DNA of 41,367 bases from Nitriliruptoraceae bacterium (GTDB taxonomy: Bacteria > Actinomycetota > Nitriliruptoria > Nitriliruptorales > Nitriliruptoraceae), in the NCBI GenBank assembly GCA_007117945.1, contig SKTN01000138.1, positions 1-41,367 on the forward strand, read 5' to 3'. Positions 15,712-23,904 of this stretch are shown here, in pieces. The notes beneath the pieces were generated by a model that saw only the letters and a list, made by a program, of their open reading frames with translations, did no database searches and was not told where the DNA came from. Each line of letters starts with the position of its first letter. Positions within the stretch are counted from its first letter, which is position 1. The translations under genes were made by a program, and so were the position numbers.

Positions 15712-17847
15712 ATGGATCTCCCGGACGCCCTCGAGCGGCCGGCGGTGCGGTGGACGTTGCTCGCCGTCGGTGGACTGCTCCTCCTGCACCTGGTCGCCTG
15801 GGTGAGCCTGCTCGGCCTGCAACGCAGCCACACCGACGCGGTGCTGGCCGGCGTCGAGGTCGATGCGGTCGCGGTCGGCGGGATGGACCGGGCGGGCCTC
15901 GTGGCGGCGGTGGAGGACCGGGCCACACAGCGTCTCGCCCAGCCGGTGCGCGTGGTCACCAGCGCCACCACGGACACCGACGAGCCCCTGGCGGCACTGC
16001 AGGACGCCCGTGCCGCGCTCGGCCAGCGGGCCGACACGCCCTCCGCGGTCGAGGAGGCCTGGGCGAAGGGTCGACGCGGCCTGCGGCGGGCCCTGGCCGA
16101 TCAGCTGCGGGTCCGTACCGGTGACACCCTGCACGTGGTCCTGCCCGTCCACATCGACGGCGACGAGCTGGAGGCGTGGGCGTCGACGGCCGCCCTGGAG
16201 CTGTCCATCCCGCCACGGGACGGTGCCATCGCGCTCTCGGGCGACGACGGCGACGTGGACATCGAGGTGACCGACGCGCGACACGGCACCGAGGTGGAGG
16301 CGGCCGAGGTGCGCGAGCAGGTCCGCGAGGCCACGATCCGCTCCGTGGGCCCCGTACGGGTCGAGGTGGCTGCGGAGCAGCTCGAGCCGGACATCACGCA
16401 GGTGGACGTCGACGCGGCGCTGGCCGACACCGAGCTCGCCGTGTCCGCAGCCGTCGAGCTCGACCACCCCTCCACCGCCGGTGAGGACCTGGTCCTCGCG
16501 CCCACCGACCTCGCCGAGGTGCTCCACGTCATCGCGGACCGGGAGGCCGCCGAGGGCGCCCGCCTGCAGGTCACGACCGATCCCGACCGGCTCGCCGACC
16601 ACCTCGGTGAGGAGCAGCTCGCGGCCCTGTCACCCGAGCGGGTCGAGGCGTCCCTGGCACTGGTCGACGGCGCGGTCGAGCGCACCGAGAGCGCCCGCGG
16701 CTTCGAGCTCGACCTGGCAGCGACGACCGCCACCGTGCTGGACCTGGCGTCGCAGGATGCGGACCGCAGCGCCGAGCTCCCCGGCGAGATCTTCGAGCCG
16801 GAGATCACCACCGAGGACGTCGAGGCGGTGGCCGGCGAGGCCGAGGTGCTGGTCAGCGCCCCCGTGACCCTCACCAACCCCTCCGCCGCAGACGACCTGG
16901 AGCTGTCACCCACCGCCCTCTCCGAGGTGCTGGACGTCGAGGTGGTGGTCGACGATGACGGGCCGTCCCTGCGGGTGGGATCCTCGGCCGACCGGCTCAC
17001 GGGGTGGCTCGGCGAGGACGGCGTGGCAGCGTTGGAGAGGAGCCCCGCGCCTGCCGACGCCAACGTCGTCGGCGGCCAACTGGTCGTGGACGGCGGCACA
17101 CCAGGGTTCTCCGTGGACACCGATGCCACGGCCGAGGTGGTGGTCGACCGGGCGCGGGACCCCGACGACCGGTCCGCAGAGCTACCCGGCGACACCACCC
17201 ACGCGGACGTCTCCCCGCAGACCTACGAGGATCTCGGGATCACCGAGGTCGTGTCCCAGTTCACCACCGATCTGACCCCGGGGCAGTCGCGCAACACCAA
17301 CATCCGCCTGGCCGCCGACCACATCGACGGCGACCGCATCCTGCCGGGCGAGAGCTACTCGCTGAACCAGGGCATCGGTCAGCGCACCGCTGCACGGGGC
17401 TTCGTCGCGAACGGTTTCATCCAGGACGGCGAGCTGATCAGCGTCACCGGCGGTGGCGTCAGCCAGATGGGCACCACCTTCTTCAACGCCGCCTGGTTCG
17501 CCGGCATCCGGATCGATGAGTTCCACCCCCACTCCCTGTACTTCGCCCGCTACCCCGAGGGGCGCGAGGCGACCCTGTCCTGGGGCACCCTCGACGTCGT
17601 GGTGCACAACGACTCGCCCTACGCGATCGAGATCTTCACCTCGCACAGCGCCTCGCACGTGACGGTGTACCTCGCGAGCACCAGCTGGGCGGCGGTCGAC
17701 ACCTGGACCGGGGAGCGCTACGACCTCGTCGAGGGCGACGAACGGGACGGGTTCACCGTCGACTTCGGCCGCGAGATCACCTACCCCGACGGCTCCACCA
17801 CCTCCGAGAGCTACTCCCACACCTACCGCCCGGCGAACGGCGACTGA
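15712..17847 (+). CDS. VanW family protein with repeated peptidoglycan-binding-like domains
   Basis: A 711-residue cell-surface protein. Residues 1-35 hold one N-terminal membrane helix (LLAVGGLLLLHLVAWVSLL). The extracellular part contains two clear ~120-residue copies of a PG-binding_4-like unit and a weaker first copy, with repeated phrases such as DADRSAELPGE / DPDDRSAELPGD and LAPTDLAEVL / LSPTALSEVL. A VanW domain follows (about residues 525-640: SRNTNIRLAADHIDG, LPGESYSLNQGIGQRT, GGGVSQMGTTFFNAAW). The role of VanW is not settled; it accompanies some vancomycin-resistance clusters and is common in wall proteins such as YoaR. The protein is strongly acidic. It lies between pup and the proteasome genes and probably has its own promoter. 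Confidence 0.88.
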   Translation: MDLPDALERPAVRWTLLAVGGLLLLHLVAWVSLLGLQRSHTDAVLAGVEVDAVAVGGMDRAGLVAAVEDRATQRLAQPVRVVTSATTDTDEPLAALQDARAALGQRADTPSAVEEAWAKGRRGLRRALADQLRVRTGDTLHVVLPVHIDGDELEAWASTAALELSIPPRDGAIALSGDDGDVDIEVTDARHGTEVEAAEVREQVREATIRSVGPVRVEVAAEQLEPDITQVDVDAALADTELAVSAAVELDHPSTAGEDLVLAPTDLAEVLHVIADREAAEGARLQVTTDPDRLADHLGEEQLAALSPERVEASLALVDGAVERTESARGFELDLAATTATVLDLASQDADRSAELPGEIFEPEITTEDVEAVAGEAEVLVSAPVTLTNPSAADDLELSPTALSEVLDVEVVVDDDGPSLRVGSSADRLTGWLGEDGVAALERSPAPADANVVGGQLVVDGGTPGFSVDTDATAEVVVDRARDPDDRSAELPGDTTHADVSPQTYEDLGITEVVSQFTTDLTPGQSRNTNIRLAADHIDGDRILPGESYSLNQGIGQRTAARGFVANGFIQDGELISVTGGGVSQMGTTFFNAAWFAGIRIDEFHPHSLYFARYPEGREATLSWGTLDVVVHNDSPYAIEIFTSHSASHVTVYLASTSWAAVDTWTGERYDLVEGDERDGFTVDFGREITYPDGSTTSESYSHTYRPANGD

Positions 17848-17899
17848 CCCGCGCGCGGCGCCGCCGACGCCACGGGGTGCACCACGCCGTGCCCGCCGG

Positions 17900-19060
17900 T
17901 CAGGCCACCGGCGGGGCGAACCGGAGCCAGCTGCCGTGCGCCTGCACCCGGCCCAGCGCCGCGTCGTGGCGCTGCCCGTCGACCCAGCGGGTGGTCGCGA
18001 TCACGAAGCCCGGCTGGTCGGGATCGGGCGGGCCGAGCTGCCGGGCGACGAGCTCCGCGAAGGGCGCCAGGAAGTGGCCCTCGAGCCCGACCCGCCACAG
18101 CGCCCGCCGGGCACCGATGCGATCGAGGAGCGCCTCGAAGTGCTCCCGGTCCCCGGGGGCGAGGTAGGCCAGGGTGGCACTGTGCAGCACGACGACCTGG
18201 AGGTCCGGCTCGATCGCGGTGACGACGGGCTCGAGGAGCTCGAGCAGGTCACCCTGGTGCAGTTCGATGTCGTCGTGCGCGGCCGCCAGGGTCAGTGCCG
18301 CGTCGAGCCGGGCCAGCCGGTCGACGTGCTCGGGCCAGACGCAGGCGCGCAGCCACGCACGGTCGTCCGGATCGCCGACCCGCAGCGGCGTGCGGTCGAT
18401 GCCGATCCGTCGCGCCACCGGTGCCAGGTCCGTGCCCGGCACCTGGTCCAGGCAGCGCGTCTCGAGCACCACCGGCGGCGGGGATCCCGCACCGGGGACC
18501 GACGCGGTCGCTGACCGGGTCACGGCGTCGCCGGCAGCGGCCACGAGACGGTGGACGTAGCGATCGAGGTGCAACAGCAGCCCGGCGCTGGTCCCGACCT
18601 CGACCAGGGCGAGTCGGCGGGTGGGCGCTGCACCACGCTCCGGGCCCGCTCGGCGCTGGAGCCACGACACGGCCGCGCGCTGGCCGGCGGTGCGACCCGG
18701 TTCGTTGGTCTGGGTCGAGCGGGCCTGGAGCCGATCCACGATCGCGTCACGATGGCGGTCCAACACCGCGAGGAACGCGGCCGTGGCCGCGGCATCGGGC
18801 GCCCGGTCACCCCCGACGGAGGGGTAGTAGGCCGCCAGCGCGCCCTGCTCGACCCCGCGGAGCAGCAGGTCGTGCACCGCCGCGAAGACCAGCGTCGCCC
18901 GCCGTTGCGCGAGCGGCGCCAGGTCGAGGATGCCGGCGGCGTCCTCGTCGCCTGCCAGCGCACCGCTGAGGTGGGCGTACAGCGGCGAGGTGGGACGGGC
19001 CTCCTGCGCGAAGGTGGCGAAGCGCAGGGCCGCCGTGGTGTCGTCCTGGGTGGGATGCAT
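17900..19060 (-). CDS. DUF2332 family protein
   Basis: A 386-residue protein with the hallmarks of DUF2332: the opening FATFAQEARPTSPLYAHLS, FAAVHDLLLRG, VEVGTSAGLLLHLDRY, RRIGIDRTPLRVGDPDDRAWLRACVWPEHVDRLARLDAAL and VVVLHSATLAYLAPGDRE. The GTSAGL and HQGDLLELL segments look like a Rossmann-type methyltransferase, so a methyltransferase-like fold is plausible, but no function is known for the family. ATG 19060 has GGGAGG upstream and a -10-like TACGCT at 19083-19088. It is convergent with the VanW gene (52-base gap) and divergent from the TAXI operon. Confidence 0.85.
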   Translation of the reverse strand: MHPTQDDTTAALRFATFAQEARPTSPLYAHLSGALAGDEDAAGILDLAPLAQRRATLVFAAVHDLLLRGVEQGALAAYYPSVGGDRAPDAAATAAFLAVLDRHRDAIVDRLQARSTQTNEPGRTAGQRAAVSWLQRRAGPERGAAPTRRLALVEVGTSAGLLLHLDRYVHRLVAAAGDAVTRSATASVPGAGSPPPVVLETRCLDQVPGTDLAPVARRIGIDRTPLRVGDPDDRAWLRACVWPEHVDRLARLDAALTLAAAHDDIELHQGDLLELLEPVVTAIEPDLQVVVLHSATLAYLAPGDREHFEALLDRIGARRALWRVGLEGHFLAPFAELVARQLGPPDPDQPGFVIATTRWVDGQRHDAALGRVQAHGSWLRFAPPVA

Positions 19061-19082
19061 CCGTGCGACCTCCCGGTCGCGC

Positions 19083-19088
19083 AGCGTA
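19083..19088 (-). promoter_or_regulatory. candidate -10 element of DUF2332 gene
   Basis: TACGCT on the minus strand, 22 bases before the ATG at 19060. It fits the TANNNT pattern of the window. It shares the 267-base divergent region with the TAXI operon promoter. Confidence 0.35.
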
Positions 19089-19132
19089 GGCGTGGACCTC
19101 GCGGCAGCCGCCCGTCACCCCACGTCCCCGTG

Positions 19133-19184
19133 ACATCGATGCACCCGGTTCGGCGGCGGTGCCCGCACATCGATGCTTGCATCG
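19133..19184. promoter_or_regulatory. repeated ACATCGATGC boxes with inverted repeat, candidate operator
   Basis: ACATCGATGC occurs twice, at 19133-19142 and 19167-19176. The second copy opens the perfect inverted repeat CGATGC TT GCATCG (19171-19184). These sites sit where the -35 region of the TAXI promoter (-10 TAGCGT at 19199) should be, a position typical for a repressor. The regulator is unknown. Confidence 0.5.
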
Positions 19185-19198
19185 TGCCGGGAGGCCGC

Positions 19199-19226
19199 TA
19201 GCGTTCCGCCGGTACTACCGCGGTAG
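19199..19226 (+). promoter_or_regulatory. candidate -10 and start-site palindrome of TAXI-TRAP operon
   Basis: TAGCGT at 19199-19204 is a likely -10 box. It is followed at 19215-19226 by the 12-bp perfect palindrome CTACCGCGGTAG, near the expected transcription start. The remaining leader to the start codon at 19328 is about 100 bases; no known riboswitch was recognised in it. Confidence 0.4.
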
Positions 19227-19327
19227 GTGGTTGGGAGGCCCGGCCGGGGGGTCCCGTCGCCGGTCCTGAGTACCTACCGATCGTCGTGGCCGCACGGTCA
19301 CGGAGACGGAACGATCAAGGAGTCAGC

Positions 19328-20335
19328 ATGACCGTGTTCAAGCGCAAGCGCAGCCGCACGCTTCGTCTTGCGGCAGCGGTGGCAGCGGGTGCCATGATCC
19401 TCGCCGCGTGCAACGGCGACGAGGACGTAGCCGACGACGACAACGGGGAGGCGGCGGCCGAGGACCGCGTCTTCCTGACGATGGCCACGGGCTCGACCGG
19501 TGGGACCTACTTCCCGCTCGGTGGCGCGATGGCCGGGGTGTGGAACGACAACATCGACGAGGTCCGGGTCAACACCCAGTCCTCCGGTGCCTCCGTGGAG
19601 AACCTGCGCCTGCTGCAGTCGGGCGAGGTCGACATGGTCCTCGCGGTCAACGGTGTCGCTGCCGACGCCATCGCCGGTGAGGGGGAGTTCGAGGGCGAGG
19701 ACTACGACTTCGTCACCATCGGCAACATCTACGGTGAGGTCACCCAGATCGTCGCCACCGCGGAGTCCGGCATCACCTCGATCGCCGACCTCGAGGGTGC
19801 CCGCGTCGCGCTCGGCCCCCCGGGATCCGGCACCGAGGTGATCGCCCGCTTCATCCTCGAGACCCAGGGCATCGATCCCGACAGCGACATCGAGGCGTTC
19901 AACGACACCTTCGGTGAGGCCGCCGACGGTCTGCGTGACGGCCGCCTCGACGCCGCCTTCGCCATCCTCGCGCTGCCGGCAGGTTCCATCGAGGAGGTCG
20001 CGACCTCCGTGGACATCAACATCGTCTCCATCGAGGGTGACCTCATGGACACCCTGCTGGACGCCGATCCGACCCTGTCCTCCCTGGACATCCCGGCCGG
20101 GACCTACCCCGGTCAGGACGACGACGCGGTCACCGTGACCAACTGGGCGACGCTCTACGCCCCGGCGGATCTCGACGAGGACCTCGTCTACGAGATGACC
20201 CGGGTGCTGTTCACGGAGACGGAGTCGATCGCCAACGCGATCGCCGTCGGTGAGCAGATCCAGATCGACACCGCCCTGGACGGCAACGACATCGACGTGC
20301 ACCCCGGTGCACAGCGCTTCTACGACGAGAACTAG
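19328..20335 (+). CDS. TAXI family TRAP transporter substrate-binding lipoprotein
   Basis: Extracytoplasmic receptor of a tripartite ATP-independent periplasmic (TRAP) transporter of the TAXI type. The 335-residue protein has a Lys/Arg-rich signal peptide ending in the lipobox ILAAC, so Cys28 should be lipidated. An acidic linker (residues 29-45) follows, then the TAXI domain: TMATGSTGGTYFPLGGAMA, VNTQSSGASVENLRLLQSGEVDM, LEGARVALGPPGSGTEV and the WATLYAPADLDEDLVYEMTR segment. ATG 19328 has AAGGAG seven bases upstream; the earlier in-frame start at 19286 has no such site. The ligand is not predictable; relatives bind glutamate-like and other organic acids. Its TAG stop overlaps the next GTG. 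Confidence 0.95.
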   Translation: MTVFKRKRSRTLRLAAAVAAGAMILAACNGDEDVADDDNGEAAAEDRVFLTMATGSTGGTYFPLGGAMAGVWNDNIDEVRVNTQSSGASVENLRLLQSGEVDMVLAVNGVAADAIAGEGEFEGEDYDFVTIGNIYGEVTQIVATAESGITSIADLEGARVALGPPGSGTEVIARFILETQGIDPDSDIEAFNDTFGEAADGLRDGRLDAAFAILALPAGSIEEVATSVDINIVSIEGDLMDTLLDADPTLSSLDIPAGTYPGQDDDAVTVTNWATLYAPADLDEDLVYEMTRVLFTETESIANAIAVGEQIQIDTALDGNDIDVHPGAQRFYDEN

Positions 20336-20904
20336 TGCCAGACACCGGCGCAGCGGGTGGGACGCGGCTCACGCCGTCGTCCCCACCTGCGCGCCGTCGC
20401 AGCATCCCGGTGGTGGCCGTCACGCTCGTGGCGGCCACCACCGTCGTCGTGGCCCTGGTCCTCGTCGGACGCGGGGGCGGGGAGCGGCCGGTACTGGAGC
20501 TCGGCGATCCCTCCACCGGCGAGCTGCTCTACGAGCGACCCGTCGAGGTGGGGGAGGAGCTCGTGCTCACCCACACCCACTCGGTCACCCGTCGACCGGT
20601 GATCGAGCGGTTCTCCGTGGACGACGACCACGGCCTGACCCTCGAGTCGATGGAGTTCGACGAGCCCGGGCCCAACCTGCCCACGGGCCCGGAGCGGTTC
20701 GGGGAGCAGATGACCTCGTTCGAGACGGTGGATGGCGTCTATCGTGTCGACCACCACGGGTACCCGATCGGGAGCGTGACGCTGCGCACGGGAGGCGCGG
20801 ATGTCGACCACACGCTCACCTTCGGTGACGGTGAGCAGGTCCGCCTGCTCGAACTGACCAGGGCCGGGGGACCGGTCGAGCTGCGGGTCGCAGGGGAGAG
20901 GTGA
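20335..20904 (+). CDS. DUF1850 family membrane-anchored protein
   Basis: A 189-residue protein of the DUF1850 family, which regularly accompanies TAXI-type TRAP transporters. Residues 24-46 form one membrane helix (IPVVAVTLVAATTVVVALVLV). The outside domain has the family features HTHSVTRRPVIERF, the acidic LESMEFDEPGPNLP and a closing LRVAG segment. The GTG start shares a base with the TAG of the TAXI gene (TAGTG), so the two are translationally coupled. The role is not known; a helper for substrate binding or for permease assembly is an inference from the context. Confidence 0.85.
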   Translation: MPDTGAAGGTRLTPSSPPARRRSIPVVAVTLVAATTVVVALVLVGRGGGERPVLELGDPSTGELLYERPVEVGEELVLTHTHSVTRRPVIERFSVDDDHGLTLESMEFDEPGPNLPTGPERFGEQMTSFETVDGVYRVDHHGYPIGSVTLRTGGADVDHTLTFGDGEQVRLLELTRAGGPVELRVAGER

Positions 20905-20965
20905 GCACCGCAGCACCGCCGAGGTGTCCGAGCGCCCTGCACGGGGTGGCAGTGGGAGGAGCGAG

Positions 20966-23350
20966 ATGAGCGAGTCCAGGGACCAGGCCCGTTCCGGCGA
21001 GGGCGCGCCCGAGGAGCCGGCGAAGCAGCGCAAGAGCTCCAGCGCCTTCGATGAGGCCAGGGGACAGGTCGCCGACCTGCCCGACGAGCTCCGTGAGGAG
21101 CTCGAGGCCGACATCGCCGAGCTCGAGGAGCTCAGCTTCGCCGACGTCTCCGGTGGGACCCGCGAGGACATGCGCCCCACCTGGCGCTTCATCGTCTTCG
21201 GTGCCGCGCTGATCCTGAGCCTCTTCCACCTCTACACGGCCATGTTCGGCGTGCTCCCCGGCCTGCAGCAGCGCTCGTTCCACCTCGGCATGGGCCTCGC
21301 CCTGGTGTACCTGCTCTACCCGGGTCGGCAGGACCTCGAGGGTCGGGACCTGCTGCGCAGCTGGGTCACCATGGCGGCTGCCGGCGGCGTCCTCGCCCTG
21401 ATGTACGTACGCGAGGTGGCCGACTGGTACATCGTGGTCGGTGGGGCCATCGTCGTGCTGGCCGTCTTCGCCTCGCGGCACCTGCCGCTGCGGATCGGGG
21501 GGATCCCCCTCGGTGACGTGGCGCTGGCGGGGCTGTCGGTGGGTGCCGGCGGCTACATCTTCAACAACTGGAACGAGATCGGCCGCGCCGTCGGCGCGGA
21601 GACCGACTTCACCGTCGGGCTCGCGGCCGTCGGAGTGCTGCTGGTGCTGGTGGCCACCCAGCGGGTGATCGGCACGCCGTTGACCGTGGTGGCCTCCGCC
21701 GCCCTGCTGTTCGCCTACTTCGGCCAGTCCATGCCCGGCTTCCTGGCGCACGCCGGGTTCTCCGTGCGCCGCATCGTCTCCACGATGTTCCTCGGCACCG
21801 AGGCGGTGTTCGGCACCCCGATCCAGGTGTCGTCGACCTTCATCTACATCTTCATGATCTTCGCCGCCCTCCTGCAGCGCACGGGGATGGAGCGCTTCTT
21901 CACCCAACTGGCCTTCGGGCTCACGGGGTGGATGACCGGTGGCACCGCGAAGGTCGGCGTGCTGACCTCCGCCTTCTCGGGCACGATCACCGGCAGCTCG
22001 GTGGCCAACACGGTGTCCAACGGTGCCTTCACCATCCCGATGATGAAGAAGTCGGGGTACAAGGGGGAGTTCGCCGGCGCCGTCGAGGCGGCCTCCTCCA
22101 CCGGTGGGCAGCTCGCCCCACCCATCATGGGCGCCGCGGCCTTCATCATGATCGAGCTGACCGGCCTGCCCTACTCCACGATCATCCGGGCGGCGGCGAT
22201 CCCCGCGATCCTGTTCTTCACCGCCCAGTTCATCGTGATCCACTTCGAGTCCAAGCGGCTGGGCATCATGGGGCTGCCCAAGCACAAGCTGCCCCAGCCG
22301 CGGCAGCTGATGCTCACCAAGGGCTACCTGCTGATCCCCATCGGGGTCATCTTCTTCCTCCTGGCCCAGGGACGCTCGGCGATCCGCTCCGCGCTCTACG
22401 CGGTGTTCGCCGTGGTGATCATCAACATCGTGGTGCAGCTGATCTCCGCGGTCTTCGGCCGCTGGAAGGACATGGAGGACCGGCTCAGCTTCCTCGGCCT
22501 GCTCGACGCCCTGGTCGACGCGGCGCGCATCGCCCTGCCGATCATCGTCGCCTGTGCCGCCGCCGGGATGGTCGCGGGGGTGATCACCCTCACCGGGGTC
22601 GGCCTGCAGCTGGTCAGCGGGCTGCTGTCCCTGGCCGGTCAGACCCTGATCCTGACGATGTTCTTCTCCATGATCGCCTGCCTGGTGCTGGGCATCGGCC
22701 TGCCCACCACGGCGAACTACGTGATCACGGCGACCCTGGTGGCGCCGGCGCTGCTGTTCTTCGACGCCGTGCCGGTGATCGCGGCCCACATGTTCGTGTA
22801 CTACTTCGGCATCATGGCCGACATCACCCCGCCGGTGTGCCTGGCCTCCTACGCGGCCTCGGGGATCGCCCAGTCGAACCCCCTGAAGACCGGCGTGCAG
22901 TCGGTGAAGATCGCCATCGGTGGCTTCCTCCTGCCCTACATGTTCGTGCTCTCGCCCCAGCTGCTGCTGGAGGAGGCCACGATCGCCCAGGGCGTCCTGG
23001 CGGCGATCAGTGCGCTGATCGGTATCACCGCCGTGGGACTGGCGGTGGTGGGCTATATCGATCGTCGCATCAACTGGCTGATCCGTGCCGTGCTGCTCGC
23101 CTCGGGGCTGTCGCTGCTGAGCGCCGACCCGCTGCTCGACGCCGCCGGCCTGATCACCTTCATCGCGATCTACCTGTGGCAGCGGGTCACGGGCGACATC
23201 GGCCGACGGCGGGAGCAGCAGGCTGCAGCGGCGGGGGCAGCCGGCACGGCCGACGGTGGCGACCAACGCGCCGGTGAGGAACCAACCGCCGAGACGACGC
23301 AGCGCGGCGACAGCGACAGCACACGTGCGGACGACGACGAACAGAGGTGA
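20966..23350 (+). CDS. TRAP transporter fused permease (4TM/12TM)
   Basis: Ion-gradient-driven permease partner of the TAXI lipoprotein. The 794-residue protein is the fused small-plus-large (DctQ-DctM) type. After a ~75-residue acidic cytosolic N-terminus come the small-subunit helices (from WRFIVFGAALILSLFHLY). The large subunit follows with TGSSVANTVSNGAFTIPMM, GLPTTANYVITATLVAPALL, GIMADITPPVCLASYAASG and GFLLPYMFV. The C-terminal ~50 residues are Ala- and Asp/Glu-rich and cytosolic. ATG 20966 follows GGAGGAGCGAG. Its TGA overlaps the uspA GTG by four bases. It is the third gene of a four-gene operon. Confidence 0.95.
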   Translation: MSESRDQARSGEGAPEEPAKQRKSSSAFDEARGQVADLPDELREELEADIAELEELSFADVSGGTREDMRPTWRFIVFGAALILSLFHLYTAMFGVLPGLQQRSFHLGMGLALVYLLYPGRQDLEGRDLLRSWVTMAAAGGVLALMYVREVADWYIVVGGAIVVLAVFASRHLPLRIGGIPLGDVALAGLSVGAGGYIFNNWNEIGRAVGAETDFTVGLAAVGVLLVLVATQRVIGTPLTVVASAALLFAYFGQSMPGFLAHAGFSVRRIVSTMFLGTEAVFGTPIQVSSTFIYIFMIFAALLQRTGMERFFTQLAFGLTGWMTGGTAKVGVLTSAFSGTITGSSVANTVSNGAFTIPMMKKSGYKGEFAGAVEAASSTGGQLAPPIMGAAAFIMIELTGLPYSTIIRAAAIPAILFFTAQFIVIHFESKRLGIMGLPKHKLPQPRQLMLTKGYLLIPIGVIFFLLAQGRSAIRSALYAVFAVVIINIVVQLISAVFGRWKDMEDRLSFLGLLDALVDAARIALPIIVACAAAGMVAGVITLTGVGLQLVSGLLSLAGQTLILTMFFSMIACLVLGIGLPTTANYVITATLVAPALLFFDAVPVIAAHMFVYYFGIMADITPPVCLASYAASGIAQSNPLKTGVQSVKIAIGGFLLPYMFVLSPQLLLEEATIAQGVLAAISALIGITAVGLAVVGYIDRRINWLIRAVLLASGLSLLSADPLLDAAGLITFIAIYLWQRVTGDIGRRREQQAAAAGAAGTADGGDQRAGEEPTAETTQRGDSDSTRADDDEQR

Positions 23351-23790
23351 GCCAAGTGCGGATCCTGGTCGGCTACAACGCATCGAAGGAGAGCGAGGGG
23401 GCGGTGATCGAGGGGGCGGTCGCCGCCCGCGCCCGGGGGGTGCCCCTCCACCTGCTGTGGGTCCACATCCACGAGCCGGGTGACTCCTTCCAGCAGGTCG
23501 AACGCGACACCCACGAGGGCGTCGATCTCCAGGAGGCCCTCGACGAACTGGCCGAGAAGCTGCGCGCCAGCGGGGTGGAGGTCTTCACCGACCTGCGCCA
23601 CGGCCTCAAGACCCAGGCGGCGGACACCATCCTGGATGTGGCCGAGGAGGTCGACGCGCAACTCATCGTGCTCGGGTGGCGACCCCGCTCGCGGGTCACC
23701 GAGGCCGTGCTCGGTGGTGTGGCGCGCGAGGTGCTGCGTCGGACCACCCGGCCGGTGCTCTCCGTGCCCATCGAGGCCCACGACGGCTGA
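23347..23790 (+). CDS. universal stress protein (UspA family)
   Basis: A 147-residue UspA-fold nucleotide-binding protein. It starts VRILVGYNASKESEGAV and ends with the ATP-loop-like GWRPRSRVTEAVLGGVAREVLRRTTRPVLSVP. The loop is G-2x-R...GGVAREVL rather than the strict G-2x-G-9x-G(S/T), so ATP binding is likely but not certain. The GTG start overlaps the permease stop (GTGA), which makes it part of the transporter operon. The Halomonas TeaD protein is a known UspA that regulates a TRAP transporter, so a similar role is reasonable. It is followed by prcB after 114 bases. Confidence 0.88.
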   Translation: MSQVRILVGYNASKESEGAVIEGAVAARARGVPLHLLWVHIHEPGDSFQQVERDTHEGVDLQEALDELAEKLRASGVEVFTDLRHGLKTQAADTILDVAEEVDAQLIVLGWRPRSRVTEAVLGGVAREVLRRTTRPVLSVPIEAHDG

Positions 23791-23874
23791 ACGCACCGCG
23801 CGTCCCGCGGGGCGACCGCCGGGTCGTACGCCGGAGGGCACCGGGTGGTGGCGCCGGTCCCAGCCCGTGCGGGT

Positions 23875-23880
23875 TACGCT
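23875..23880 (+). promoter_or_regulatory. candidate -10 element of prcB
   Basis: TACGCT, 24 bases before the GTG start of prcB and before its GGAGG at 23894-23898. It suggests that the proteasome genes have a promoter of their own rather than depending on the transporter operon. Confidence 0.4.
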
Positions 23881-23904
23881 CGGCCGCCCCACCGGAGGTC
23901 CTGC

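Noticed and set aside
19205..19327. Riboswitch in the TAXI leader
   Set aside because: The leader is about 100 bases long and can fold, but no conserved core of a known class was recognised.
20816..23383. Long minus-strand frame (about 855 codons) opposite the TRAP permease
   Set aside because: His/Gln/Asp-rich translation typical of the antisense of hydrophobic codons; no family match.
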